Assembly: GCF_000002425.4 (NCBI RefSeq)
Contig: NC_037264.1
Location: 14,043,262-14,107,261, forward strand
Direction of reading: 5' to 3'
DNA from: Physcomitrium patens
Lineage: Eukaryota; Streptophyta; Bryopsida; Funariales; Funariaceae
DNA: 64,000 nt
The translations under genes were made by a program, and so were the position numbers. The notes under the pieces were generated by a model that saw nothing but the letters and a program-made list of their open reading frames with translations, was not told the origin of the DNA and ran no database searches. This document shows, one piece after another, positions 1 to 12,340 of this stretch (the first letter of the stretch is position 1; every line of letters starts with the position of its first letter).

Positions 1-650
1 TCAACAAGAATTCCTATGTAATTTTATTTTTTTTATAGTAGATGAATAATATAAAAATAATGATACATTGACTTCAGTTTTTTTATAACAAAAAATAATA
101 AATTTAGAATATTATATCATAATTCATTATATTTAATTTATTTTATAATTTAATTATATCTAAAATAAAATAATTGAATAATACTTATAAATGATAAATT
201 AAATATTTGATACTGGAAAAAATAACTAAATAATTATAGGTTTTTGTAATAACAAAAAGTTAAAAAGTTATAATATATATTTATTTATTTATTTATTTAT
301 TTATTATATTAAATATTTATAATTTAAATAAATTTGAATTTAGCATTTGTATATTTAAATTAAAAATATCTATAGCATCCATTAATATATAGTTAACTTT
401 AATATTTTTTAGACTAATGATTTGTAAAAAGATCTTATATATATTGGCATATTATGCATGAAAGAGAGTTAAGTATGGTTGTAAGATCTTTTTCTAAAAT
501 CAATCCATCTTTTTTGCATGTATATCCATTAATACATTTATCTAAAATATGTACCAAAAGTTTTAGAATTTTCTTATATATTTAAGTATTTTAATAAATA
601 TATCAAAATCCCAGTTTGATGCTTGCAAGAACTTTAGAAATAATAAATAT

Positions 651-676
651 GAGAGAGAGAGAGAGAGAGAGAGAGA
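651..676. repeat. (GA)n microsatellite
   Basis: Uninterrupted GA dinucleotide run of about 13 units in AT-rich DNA. Confidence 0.95.
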
Positions 677-944
677 TATTATAAATACGATTTAGAAATT
701 CAGGATATGATATTTTTGGAATCGTTATTATAATCAGTAAGAAAAATTCTTAATGGACATCCTCTTTTTAATATGCAATCACCTCTTTTCTGCCACACAT
801 CCTCACATAAACTCATTAAAATTCTCTTATTGAGTAAGTTTGTAGTAAAGATAGTTTAAATAAAACTATTAAATATTTTTAGGTAAATAAAAAATTTATA
901 TGAAATTCATCATAGAATTTTTAAATTTTTAATAGACAAAACAT

Positions 945-945
<1 letters not shown>

Positions 946-984
<39 letters not shown>
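946..984. repeat. (TA)n microsatellite
   Basis: Uninterrupted AT dinucleotide run of nearly 40 bp. Confidence 0.95.
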
Positions 985-986
<2 letters not shown>

Positions 987-1484
987 CACATAAATCTTTT
1001 ATTAAAAATTTTCATCTAAATATTTTTCATCGAATTTTTTTAAAAATTTAATACATCTTTTAATGTATTGAAATTTCTTTTAGTATATCATTAAATTTTA
1101 ATGCCATTAATAATTTATTTATTTCTAGTTTCTTGCATAGTTTATTTGATTAAAGTCTCATACATTTTGATATACTAAATAAATTTTAAAAATACTTGAT
1201 TTTTTAATAATATTTTGTCAATATTTTTTATATTATATTATTTTATTTTAATTCAATAAAAAAAATATAATAATATGAATACAACACAATATTACTTAAA
1301 ATTAAGTAAAAAATTTAATTATATTAACACATAACATTTTAAATCTTATTTTTAAAAAGACTCTTTAAATTTAAAGAATGAAATTTTTATAATATTGGTA
1401 GAAGTCTCAATAGCATATATAGTAATATTTAAATATATTTTAGTAATAAAGTACTTAAAGCAAGTCTAATCCAAATTCTATCTA

Positions 1485-1490
<6 letters not shown>

Positions 1491-1527
<37 letters not shown>
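1491..1527. repeat. (TA)n microsatellite
   Basis: Uninterrupted AT dinucleotide run of about 37 bp. Confidence 0.95.
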
Positions 1528-1530
<3 letters not shown>

Positions 1531-1939
1531 GAGATTCTATTAGTATTGATATCTTAGTAATATAATATTATTTTAAAAATTTATAAAATCTATTTTAAAT
1601 TTAAAATTATTAGATTTTATTTTCAAATTCTATATTTGTTATAATTATAATATCCAAAAGGAAGCATTAAATAGTACAAGCATAAACCAATAATTTAAGA
1701 TGTATCAACATGAATAGAATCTCTAAGGTTTGTTGTTGTGATTAGATAGTGGTTTAAAGAAACTTGTTAAGGACATGAATGAAGACAAAGCTATGAAAAG
1801 ATAATACACTCTTGTATCACTAATAGAAAGAAAATGTATAATATTAGAGGTAGGTATAAAATTAAAAGAAATTAAAATAGTCATTGCTAATTATTAAGAA
1901 TCTATAGAGTCTTAAAGCAAGTCTAAACTATAAAAAAAA

Positions 1940-2250
1940 GTGTTGACAATAATAAGAATAGCCTTAGTCTTGCTTCCATATATATTAGATACCAAGAAGA
2001 TATTGTCAAAGCTTCTTAGTCATTGTGAGGCTTGTAGCTTAAGTGGTAAGTTATAATTTGCTTCTAATGCAACTTCTCAAAAATAAGAATCTTATAAAAT
2101 AAGTTTCAATAGCCAAGTGACATATCTATAAAAATCTAAATACCTAATCTAACATCTAAGAAAATTCTTTGAAGCTTTTTATAGGATATATTACTTACTT
2201 GACATATTTTTATCTATTTCTATTTATTTAATTAATATAAGCATTTGTTA
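1940..2250 (-). repeat. Degraded LTR-like fragment, family D
   Basis: This stretch aligns by eye with 45110-45420. Both have a tail beginning attcttgtct/gtcttgcttcc, then a (c)ttgtga/gcttgtag block, then cttataa-aagttt-aata, then catatctataaaa, then a gaagctt block, then ttacttacttgaca or its counterpart. Length and composition fit a decayed LTR or short non-coding element. Orientation is a guess from weak similarity to the reverse complement of the C-family LTR. Confidence 0.45.
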
Positions 2251-4069
2251 TTTAACTTTGCAATCCATTTTTTATTATAATAAAATCTTTTTTAAAATTT
2301 TTTTTGCTAAATAAATAGATTATTTGATGTCTTTAAAATAATAAAAAAAAAAAATTTATTATTCAATGATTATAAATTTATTTTATAGAATAAAACATAA
2401 AAAATAGTAATTATATGAATATTAATTGAGAAATTTTCTTGTTAGAAAGAAAAATATTAATTTATTTGGTTTTGATTATATTTATATCTATCTATTATAC
2501 TACCAAATATATATTTTTAATATTATTTTAAAGAAATAAATTTTTTGTAAATATTTCACATTGTAGTTTAGACATACATAAGCTATAACACATAACAGAA
2601 AAAATAAGTCATTTAATTGGATTTTAAATGCACATTGACCTAATCTGTCAAAATACAAAAATACTTACAATCATTGCTTCTACTTTAAATCAAAATTTTT
2701 TTTCTTTTTTTAAAGTCTCTTGAATAAAAATTAAATCCTTAAGTAGATAATTATAATTTTTTCAAATTCACCTAATTTTATATAATTTTTTAAAATATCA
2801 AATAATTTTAATAAATATATATATTAAAATAATTATTAATTAAATTCAATAGACTTTAAATAATTTTATGAGATTTTTAATGTATATATTTTAGATAATA
2901 ATAGATATGTATATTATTGAAAAAAAAATATTAAATGATTTTAAAATCTTGTAAAATTTATATTTCTTTATATATATATATATATATATGAAATACATAT
3001 AAAATATTTCTATCAAAAATAATTTCTTTCACATGAAAAATTTACATATTAAAAAATATTGACTAGTTAAAAAAAACATAATAATTTAAAGCATTCTATA
3101 TTATACTTCAATTTATTAATGTATGATATTTCAAAATATATTAAAGATATTTTCCATTGTTTACTTTAATAAAAATATAATATATTAATAAGCACATAAA
3201 TGTGCATTCTTTTAAGATATAAAGTATTAGTTTTTTACTAATTTTTATTAAAATGTCAAAATTTGGATTATTTATAGAATGATTGTTTAGAAATTAATTT
3301 TTGATATTTACTATTTTAAATACTATTAAATTTAGATTTTTTTTCAAAGAAAATATATTGTAGCATTCTTTACATTAAATTAATTTATTTTAAAAAAAAT
3401 TAAAAGACTATACTTTTAAGATTTAAATTAAAAATTACTTATTATTTAATTTTTTAATACTATTTTAATTAATTTTAAAATAATATATGTGTTTTTTTCT
3501 CAATTAACTTTTTCATATAAGATATAGTTCGTCTTTCAATCTTACTAAAATTTGAAATATTTGTTTCTTTTAATTTTTTATATGAATTTAAAATAACATG
3601 TAACAACTACTTATCTCTAGTTTTATCTTGTAAGAAATAAAACTACAAAATCATTACATACCAAATCTTTAAAATATGATTGCATTTTATATTTTCATAA
3701 ATATTTGAATAAGTGTCAATTTTTTGTTAATTGTATATTATTTCTAGTATAAAAAAGTTTTATATTATATTTAAGAACTATCTTTTTGATAAAATTGTAT
3801 TATGTTTATTATAGAAACTACATGTTTATTACATTAATCTTATTGTAGTTTTTAGAATATATGATTAAATTGAATATATATATATGCAATTAGCTTCCAT
3901 TATAGTCAATCTCTTAGGAATAGAGAAATTGTTGATAATATAGTGTAATCTACTATATAGTGTTGACTATATAATATAGTATAGTGTAGGTTGTGTAGAT
4001 CAAGACCAGCAAAATAAATCGACTATAATCGAAGTTGAGTTTAATAAGGTTGACTATAAAAAAGATTGA

Positions 4070-4070
<1 letters not shown>

Positions 4071-4101
<31 letters not shown>
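4071..4101. repeat. (TA)n microsatellite
   Basis: Uninterrupted AT run of about 30 bp. Confidence 0.95.
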
Positions 4102-4103
<2 letters not shown>

Positions 4104-4535
4104 TTAAAAATTAAAATCATTTAAAAAATATGTATATCAATAAAATAATTTACTACATAAGAAATTAATAAATAAAATATTCTTTCAATATATATAAATT
4201 TATTTTTTTATATATGATTGTAGAATGTTAATTATAAAACCATGTTTTTGTATCCCAGTTTTTTGCAATGGAAAGAATATATAAAGTAAATATTTAAACA
4301 ATAGATATTTTATACATTCTCAAATTTACTAAGTCATATAAGAAAATTTTGTTGTATTCAACAAAATACAAGCTTTCTTGTTGTGCTATTTTTTGTTATG
4401 CTATTTTTTTAGTTGTAAATGTGCTTTTCTATTACCGTCTTTAACTATTTGCAGAATACTAGCCACAAATCAAACACTGAATTTTGTAGTTAACTGATAT
4501 ATTTCAAATTGAAATTCTTTTACACAACGAATGCA

Positions 4536-4931
4536 ATGAGTTTGATCTTCTTGCTCTTGCTCTCACAAGCCAACTCCAGGCTACACAAGGTTCCTTTCCA
4601 ACTTTGTAGTTTGACAACCTCCATTCATGAATTTCCATTTTTATTACAAATTAAGTCACTATGAAGTCTAAGGACCTAGGTCTCAAGAAATCCTTTGGTG
4701 GCTAGAATTTGACCACTGCTACCCACCAACAATGTTTGCTTTTAAGTATGCAAAACAACGAGATTTGAGTATTCAGCGTGACCTTCAAGGCTGAATCAGA
4801 AATGCAAATTTATCGTCAGCTTCAGTAACGTGGGTCTTGCAAATCTAAATGCTGTTGTGGTTTGCAAACAGAAAATCAGCAAATCGTCTAGTTTCAGTTT
4901 CAAATCTGAACAATCAAACGTTGTGTTCTAA
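4536..4931 (+). CDS. Possible small secreted protein, two exons (candidate)
   Basis: An ATG at 4536 opens an 18-codon stretch with a strongly hydrophobic start (MSLIFLLLLSQANS), like a signal peptide. It runs to a possible GT donor after 4589. A possible AG acceptor at 4798-4799 would join it in phase to 43 codons ending in TAA at 4929-4931. Their residues look protein-like (KCKFIVSFSNVGLANL, then VVVCKQKIS). The predicted product is 61 aa with two Cys in the mature part. Base composition rises here relative to the DNA on the left. I do not recognise a family; a faint resemblance to TPD1-like secreted proteins is not strong enough to name. It could equally be the 5' fragment of a decayed gene or chance. 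Confidence 0.25.
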
Positions 4932-6513
4932 TTTTGAAACACCAGAGGAATATCTGTGATAAGATTTGTGATAACTGATGAGGTTTGTGTGTTTTGGAAC
5001 ATTCCCTGGACGTCGAAGGATCTGATTTTGATGAGTTCCTGCGAGCAAAGACTTCGTGCTATGCCGTTTTCTACAGCTTCAACTCCATGGTTGAGTGTAA
5101 CCACCCCCACAAAGAGAATTTGCAGGAAAATGGAGAGAGGACTTCATCAAGAGCCCTATCATTTGTCAACGCATGCGTTAGAAACAAAACGCAAATCTGA
5201 GGATCAGGACGGATTCGCATCTTAAGGCACCCAATGGTTGCACGACAAGTTCCACCGAAAGCGTCGGCTATTGCCTCTGCTCTCCTTGTCAACAATCTGT
5301 TGCAAGCGACACATGGAGGTTTTTAGTATATCAGTTTTTTCTTCTTCATGTGACGTGAACCATTGTCCATTGTGGTACCAGTACTTTTTTGATGTGGAAA
5401 TTTCCCAGGTAGTACCTTCTAAGATACTCTTGTGAAATAATTTACACCTGAGATGGGTCCGAAATGAGCTGTAACTGCTGTTTCATTACTGTCTGGAGCT
5501 ACATTGGCAACGATGCCAAGCGAATGGCCAAATTCACTTTTCATGCCACCATTACTGACGTGATTTGGGCTACGCTCTAGATTGTGTGCTCAGAGAAATC
5601 GGTGTAATCCTAGAAATATCATATGTTGCAGCAGATACACGGAGAAATTTTAGCCTCGCACTCTCGTGTGCCCTAATCAGGATACGTAGCTCACGACAGC
5701 TTAGAAACTAAACCAAAACAGAGGAAGGATCATGTTAAATCGCTACAGAATGACATGCAAGAAGCAACTTTTGAGCTTTTGAAAGCGCTGAAATACCCAA
5801 CACAAATATGACTATTCCATCCATTGTGATGAGTTCTCACAGCAGCATGGGTACCATTGGAATTGCAGAAAGTGATTAGAAAGGAAGACCTTGCCAGGTC
5901 CTGCTGTGGAAAGCAATGCATGGGCGACGACCACTACAATCTGTGGGGCAGCCCAAGCACAGACTGACATCAGAGCTGGTGAACAAATGGCGATGACATC
6001 AAGGCTGGACAGTACACCCTGCAGCGATCAGTTCTGACAGAAATCTTCCAGAACACTTTGCACTGCACCTCTCATGGACGCGATGGGTTTTTACCCCTCC
6101 CACGCATTCAATGTGAGCAGTGCATCCAAAAGAATCAGCGTAAAACCATACAGATGCAGAGCAAACATCCAAGAAATGCAACGCCTTCAGGGCCCCCACT
6201 GTGAATAATCGGTTATCCGTGGTACTCTGGACGTTGCCAGAGATGTATAGAGAATGGCCTTCGTTTTACATGCCGAAGCTTGAGAATTCAGTTAGCTTCT
6301 CGTATTCGATCGAAACACTACGAATGTTGCATAGTTCTACAAAATTAGGAATGTGCTTATCGAATGCTCACTCTGAGCAGCAGAGCTTCATGACCTCACT
6401 TGTGCATCCTTCACCAATAATTACACCAGGCAAGTAGAGAGCCTGAGAACTTTCCATCAAAACGATCGAAGGTGAGATTTTTCGGGTGTCTATCGTCATT
6501 ATCATCAACTACA
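4932..6513. other. Composition island without recognisable gene
   Basis: The base composition is gene-like, in sharp contrast to the AT desert to the left, but only short ORFs of under 90 codons are present in all frames and none resembles a known family. It lies directly downstream of the EDR2-like ORF, which is on the minus strand. It may therefore be its long 3' UTR, a non-coding transcript or a decayed gene. Confidence 0.5.
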
Positions 6514-7515
6514 TTATTTCTCTCCAACGTCTTCTGCATCAACTCTCCCATTCTTGCTCCCATGGCCGCCGAATTTAGACAAACTCTTGCCAAATTTGCG
6601 CCAGTACAAGCTGGATTGGTATACCGGCTGGTGGTGGCTGGGTAAAGCGCTGTTTTCATGGTGAACCTCAAGGTAAGAAGCCGTCTCCATCTCTATTTGG
6701 GCGATGCGTACCGCCCCAAGCAGCTTCTCGGGCAACTCCTCGTCGCTCTGGGCCTCGATAAGGAAGGCCATGTCAACGGACACGGTCGTAACGTAACCCA
6801 GAGCCAAATGCAAGATCGCATTCGCTACAGTGGAGGAGCCGATATCTACGTCGATTTCCAGGTAGTTGTGTCCTCTCATGTACCGGCATGTGAGAGCTCT
6901 GCCCAACAGGCATGCGGCATGATTCCCTACTGCCGTTTTGACGATCCATGGGCCCTTCACAATCCGATTGATTAGCTTGAACCTGCTGTTCCGAAACGCA
7001 TCGTCTTGGTGGATGAACCGGTATAACAAGGAGCCCTCCACAATGGGCTCGTCCGTCACAAAATAGAACACGGCACTGTGGTGATCCTTACCTGGGACCT
7101 GCAAATTGATAGCCACGATGAAGGATGTTTTCCGAGCTTCTCCGCTCGCCTTCTCAAACGCTTGCATCACCCTGTTACCAGGATGGGCCAGCACGTGGTC
7201 CAGCTTTCCGTTGGAGCGCAACCAATCCACGCCCAAGGGTTCCAGCAGCGCTTCCGAGCACGGCGTTTTCAACTTCTTCTGAAAATAATTCAGCCCGCGC
7301 ACCATGAACAAACTTGCCTGGGGCGACGCCCATCCGTGCTCTCCATCCTCAAGCTCCACATTCCGCAACGATCCCCCTTCCAGCACCTCCTTCACCCAGT
7401 CTTCCTCTCTCACATCCTTTTTCGACGCTCCACGCTCCATATTCTCCTTCGTCAACACCTCCTCCCGCACTGGAACAACCGCGTGCATCCTCTGACACCC
7501 TCCACTCCCTCTCAT
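6514..7515 (-). CDS. EDR2 C-terminal (DUF1336) domain protein
   Basis: Intact, intronless 333-aa ORF. Residues about 62-280 match the plant EDR2 C-terminal domain (DUF1336). Visible landmarks in order are WASPQASLFMVRGLNY, GVDWLRSN, FIVAINLQVPG (about 132-142), VFYFVTDEP, GSLLYRFI, DDAFRNSRFKLI (171-182), VKGPWIVKTAVGN, CLLGRALTCRYMRG, NYLEIDVDIGSSTVAN (217-232), VDMAFLIEAQ and LPEKLLGAVR. The length and absence of START/PH domains match the short DUF1336-only plant proteins rather than full EDR2, which has PH-START-DUF1336. Function of the short members is not established; EDR2 itself negatively regulates defence and cell death. The N-terminal 60 residues are charged and low in recognisable features. 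The start at 7515 is the first in-frame ATG; a later start near residue 26 is possible. The C-terminal tail (about 285-333) is basic and glycine-rich. No TE lies next to it. Confidence 0.92.
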   Translation of the reverse strand: MRGSGGCQRMHAVVPVREEVLTKENMERGASKKDVREEDWVKEVLEGGSLRNVELEDGEHGWASPQASLFMVRGLNYFQKKLKTPCSEALLEPLGVDWLRSNGKLDHVLAHPGNRVMQAFEKASGEARKTSFIVAINLQVPGKDHHSAVFYFVTDEPIVEGSLLYRFIHQDDAFRNSRFKLINRIVKGPWIVKTAVGNHAACLLGRALTCRYMRGHNYLEIDVDIGSSTVANAILHLALGYVTTVSVDMAFLIEAQSDEELPEKLLGAVRIAQIEMETASYLEVHHENSALPSHHQPVYQSSLYWRKFGKSLSKFGGHGSKNGRVDAEDVGEK

Positions 7516-9140
7516 ACTGTTTCACTGTCCAATTTCCGCCAATTGCCCAAATCGCCCATATCATCAACAACTCCTCTCCTTCCTCCTTCCTCCGCCTCTT
7601 CCTCCTCAACAATACTAATCCCCCAACGTCTCTAAAAAGACTAAAACCATTTACCCAAACCACCAACACGACTCACCTTAAGATCACCGCACGAACGCGT
7701 ACAACAACAAACTACAACACCCCTGGCACAGAATACCAAATAATAATAATAATAATATCAATGACCCAGCTTTTATACGATTAAAAAAGAGGTGGAAGCG
7801 ATTATATTCAGAAATCGTCCAGAGGGATGTACGTTACTGCTTTAACAATCCTGAGCGGGGAAGGAATAGCAACGATCGACAGAGATGAGGACAGTGTCCT
7901 TTTTCTTGCCGGTTTTTTCGTCCACAAATTTTTGAGCGTGGGTGAGTGTGGGGGTGTGGTCTAAGGGGACCGCCAGTGATGCTTCCTTTTAATTGCCACG
8001 CTCCCTTCTGATTCTGTCCCTCACCAACCTGGCTGGTCCGATGCTTCTCTACTTAATTAGATACCTATTTTGGGGAAAACATAGTTTCAGTGGCAATTTT
8101 TCAGCCTCGGGACGCCATTGTTCGCCGCATGTGCGTCCCATGCAGTCGAAACAAGCTGCCATTCCCCTTCCACACTCCCTCGAGGAACCACCCTGGCCCC
8201 CGAAACTCCGTCAATATCGTCATGAGCTTGTCACACTGGCTACGTGGCGCAGAATCTGCCGGATGAATGGTCGCCCCCAGTTCTCGAGATTGGCGACTCC
8301 TCGACGGACGACAGTCCGGCTCTTGAAGGGTTCTTCCCCCTCACCAGTCTCGGTTGATCGCTCCTAGGAATTGCAGAACGTACCCCCACAGACTGTGACG
8401 TTCTAGAATCTCCCCAACTTCCCCATCACTCCACAATCTTTGACAAATCCTCCTGGAAACGGAAAATGATGCCGAATCGAAGCCCAACTCTGCACCATTC
8501 AGCAATGGTCAGTCAGGCCATCAACTTCAAAATCAAAAGAGGGAACCCGAAGTAAAAAAATATGTAAAAGAATCCTACGATAATGCCCCAAGGCCGCGAT
8601 GGATTATCGGAAATTTAATTATTTGCTTCGTGTCTTTCGTCTTCTTCTTCGTACTCATCCTTTTCGACCTGCCGAAAGCCACGGCAACGAGTGCCTCCAA
8701 AGTTGGTCTCCATTGCACGCGCTCTTTCCCACAAAACATTAATCCGTCACCCTACGATTCTCCCGTCGTGGACGCCACACTGCGATTGTAGTCAATCGCA
8801 CAGTCAAGTATCTCGATCGCCACGCTGTAGTTCTTCTTTCATCGACGATAAAAACCTATTTCGGGAAGGGCCTGCCATCGCCACTGACAGGCTACGTCAT
8901 CAAAACTATCCGCGTTACTTCAGCTTTTTCTGTAGCCGTCCATGTTGGCGTCAGGATTTGGACGGTGTGTGGGGCGTGTGTGAGAGTGTGTGTGTGTTTG
9001 ACACTCTGAAGAGCTGGTGGTGGTGGTGCCTCGTCGAAGCAAAGCCCTTACGCGGACGAAAGTTAGGGTTTCGGATCTCAGCCTCGGAAATGGAGAACAC
9101 CCAAATTATAATTCTCTTTCTCCAAAAACTGGGTGTGTGA
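7516..9140. other. Upstream region of the EDR2-like gene
   Basis: Gene-like base composition continues about 1.6 kb upstream of the start codon at 7515. It contains a (TAA/AAT)n tract near 7739-7757, pyrimidine-rich DNA on the plus strand at 7340-7620 and a TG-rich run near 8960-9000. ORFs up to 185 codons on the plus strand at 7078-7784 overlap the gene and are Pro/Ser/His-rich shadows. It most likely holds the 5' UTR and promoter, perhaps with a UTR intron; no separate protein is supported. Confidence 0.5.
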
Positions 9141-9410
9141 CGAATATGAGATTCTCAATTACATTCGACTAAATCAGTCACATGCTAGGAAATATAGTTG
9201 TGCATATCTTGTCAAGGATTTCTGCCATAACAAACTTGGTATTTGAAATTAATTGAAATTACAAGCTTTTTGATAGCCTAATAATTCAAGATGATTAGCT
9301 TGTCATTATTAGAAGAAATTGTTATGTGATCAACTCAAATGAGTACAAGGTTCCTACAAAAGTATTTTGAAATAATATAAAATCTCCAATTTTTGTGATA
9401 GATTTTGATG

Positions 9411-9417
<7 letters not shown>

Positions 9418-9445
<28 letters not shown>
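9418..9445. repeat. Poly(A) tract
   Basis: Run of 28 adenines. No target-site duplication or retroposon body was recognised next to it. Confidence 0.95.
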
Positions 9446-9446
<1 letters not shown>

Positions 9447-10020
9447 ATTTAAGAAATTATTACTATTATTTTTATTTAATTATTATTATTATTATTATTT
9501 AAGAAACAATAGATAAATAAACAGTATAAAATTATACTAGTATAACAACTTTATTTTTATCTTTTTATTTTTTATAAACTTTAAAAGTTAAAATTTGCTT
9601 TTATATATAGAAAGAGGGAAAATTCTCCCAATAATCAAGCTTCTTAAAACTAATAATTTTTAATAATTAATCATAATTTAGGAATTGACTCCATTCTATA
9701 ATGCATAATAGCTTCTAAGTTCTAATAATTAGTTGTTTTTTACAAACTTTTATTATTCAACAAAACTAATTAACAAAGATAAAGGAAAAAAAGAGTATTT
9801 TGGATTGTAGGATCTTGACAAAGATGCTTTTTATTATACCTTCAATGTGCTAGCATTAATGATTAATAACCTCTAATAATTAATAGATTTTTTTGTAATG
9901 AATCATATGAATTAATCATATTTTTTTACATATATAGTTTTTATAAAATTAATTATATTTTTAAAAATAAAATAAGTTTACACATTTTATGTAATAATAA
10001 TAAAAAAATTATAAGAATAT

Positions 10021-10120
10021 GAAATAGACCTATTCTATTATTAAATTTATCCATCCATTCTAACCATCATAAAATTAAAAAAATTAAAAAAAATGACTTC
10101 TAGACTTATTTCTCTATTAC
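10021..10120. repeat. Dispersed repeat related to 34700-34830
   Basis: Shares aaatagacc, then ttatccatcc, then accatcat-aaat, then an A-rich run, then acttctagacttatt with the MITE-like element at 34707-34932. The copy is degraded and its right terminus is not evident. Confidence 0.4.
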
Positions 10121-10189
10121 TTTGTAATCATTTTTTAATTTATTAAGTTGTGTATCAAGTCTTGTTAACTAATTTATTATAAACATTTC

Positions 10190-10558
10190 TACCCTAAGTT
10201 GTTGACAAGAATGAAGAAGGCTTCACTCTTGTCTCTATATATACTATCTAACCAAAGAGCTACATGGCAATGTTTTATAGGACTTCTAACATATATTGAC
10301 TTTGCAAGACACATATCTAAACTTGCAAGACAAGTTTTTTATATGTGTGCCACATAATTAGCTTGTTCCACAAGCTATCTACACATGTGATATGTGGTTA
10401 ACTTGTTGATCAAGTTTTTAAACTACTAATCAATTATAAACAAGTATAAAGTCAAAACCATGTCTTTTAAGCTTCTAGGAAGCATCTCTAGAAGATATTA
10501 TGAAATTAATTTTTTTTTACATACTTCTACCTAATCATATAAGTAATTGTTGGAATAA
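10190..10558 (-). mobile_element. Solo or truncated LTR, C family
   Basis: The reverse complement aligns over about 350 bp with the C-element LTR beginning at 55198. It shares the block tgattaggtagaa-tatgtaaaa, the attaatttcataat block, a heat-shock-like TTC/GAA cluster (10470-10494), a ttgactttata block, paired words built on agcttgt-aacaagcta, and a TATA-like sequence (about 10237-10246) just before gacaagagtgaag. No internal element sequence adjoins it, so it is a solo or truncated LTR. Confidence 0.75.
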
Positions 10559-12174
10559 ATATGTATGTCTATGAATCTACCATAGATAACTTATTCAAAT
10601 CTAAATACTATTAATTTAAAAAATAAAAAAAACTTAATATTGTGCATCAAAAAATATAGATACATATTTTTAAACTTATAAGCTAATTTTTTGTCAAATA
10701 ATTCACTAAACATGCTAACAAAGATTAAGAACTTATTAAACATGTTAATAAAGATTAAAAAATTATTAAAAATGTTAACAAAGAATAAGAATAATTTAAT
10801 TTAATCATTTTCATTGAATTTATAAAAATATTTATTTTATATTATTAATTTTATAAAATAAATAAATAGATAAAATAAAAAAATGATTATAAGATAATTA
10901 TTAAATAACTAATTAATAACAATAAAACGGATAATGTAGTTTATAAGAATAAAGTTTTGATTATTGACTTTTAAGAAAAATCATCTAAACTTAATCTTTT
11001 TACAAACATACAAAAAAAAACCACATATATTAATAAAATTATTTTTAAAATCATATATATAATCAATTAAAATTTCTCCATTTATTCATTAAATAACAAA
11101 AAAAAAATTATTCTAAATTATAAATTCTACAATAATTTAAATTTATTAGATATGATTGATCTTTTGTAATACTAATAAAAATTTCATGCTCTTTAGCAAT
11201 TCTTGTTATTGATTAGAAACTAGTTGATAACTGACTATTTATTACGTTGATACTTTAAAATAATTTCATTAAATAATTAACTAAATTAATTAAAACCATA
11301 ATTATAATTAATGTTTATAATTATAAATTATTTAAATATATTGAATATTAATAAAAGATATAAAGATTTTGTTTATATTTAAAATAATAATACTTAAAAT
11401 ATTAAAAAACTTGGTCCTATTGATATGCATCAAAAATCAAATCTTGTATATCAATATATTTCTAAAAATTAATAGTTATTGAATTGACTACACAAGTAGC
11501 AGAATATTATGAAGATGACATCGAACTCACAACTTAACAGAACAAAAAGTATAAATTATATAAACTATGTAGTAGTGTTTTTAATTAATTTGAATAAAAT
11601 ATTAAGAATTCAACATTATATTTTTGTTACTTTTAGAAACAATGCAATTTTAGATTTTAAGAATGCCAATTAAAAATCTAATAGGATTTATACTTTGTAC
11701 TTTTTTTTTTTTTTTACAAGTGAATCAACTGTATTTTTACTTGAGCTCATAATTATGTGGGCTTACAATTTATAAAAAATTTATAAATGTATCATAAAAT
11801 AATAGTATATTTTGATGTAATATCATGTATTTTTTTAACATAATATTTTAAAGTTTGAAAATAGAAATAAAATGCCAATTTGGTGCACTCTGCTTATTTA
11901 AAATCAACATAGTGTAATGTTATTCATGCAGTTTCCTATTTATAAATGTTAATAAACATATGTGTTTTTAAATCTATACAAAATTAATAATATGTGTATA
12001 ATCTGATGATAACTTAATTAACCTCCTTTGAACATGACTTTGTTCAAGATGTTTTCTGAATTTTTATTTATTTAAATTCACTTATGGCCCAACTTTGAGA
12101 TTTCAAGTTTCACATGTGTTTGAGAGAGTAGTATTGATTTCAACTTCTATTTGCATATATCCCCATCATTTATC

Positions 12175-12176
<2 letters not shown>

Positions 12177-12203
<27 letters not shown>
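12177..12203. repeat. (TA)n microsatellite
   Basis: Uninterrupted TA run of about 27 bp upstream of the TMEM230-type gene. Confidence 0.9.
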
Positions 12204-12206
<3 letters not shown>

Positions 12207-12340
12207 TATCCCCATACTATCCATTCCTTAGATCTAATCCACATTCAATTCTAAGTTATTCACAGCACGAATCTGCATCCAACTAATTTCGAGTTCAATT
12301 TTCCAAACCCTCAAATTCTATTTGAAGCATTCAATCTAAT

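Larger units (their letters stand above)
1..4535. other. AT-rich intergenic DNA
   Basis: No coding region could be supported here. The stretch is extremely AT-rich with long (TA)n and homopolymer runs. It holds a degraded LTR-like fragment near 1940-2250 and several microsatellites, listed separately. Around 3880-4060 the short word gttgactata recurs several times without a clear unit length. Confidence 0.8.
9141..12340. other. AT-rich intergenic DNA with an LTR fragment
   Basis: No coding region is seen. It holds a 28-bp poly(A) tract at 9418-9445, a (TTA)n stretch near 9478-9500, a C-family LTR fragment at 10190-10558, a short dispersed repeat at 10021-10120 and a (TA)n tract at 12177-12203. 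Confidence 0.75.

Noticed and set aside
7078..7784. Overlapping plus-strand ORFs of 185 and 156 codons
   Set aside because: Antisense shadows of the EDR2-like gene and its leader; low-complexity Pro/Ser/Thr/His composition.
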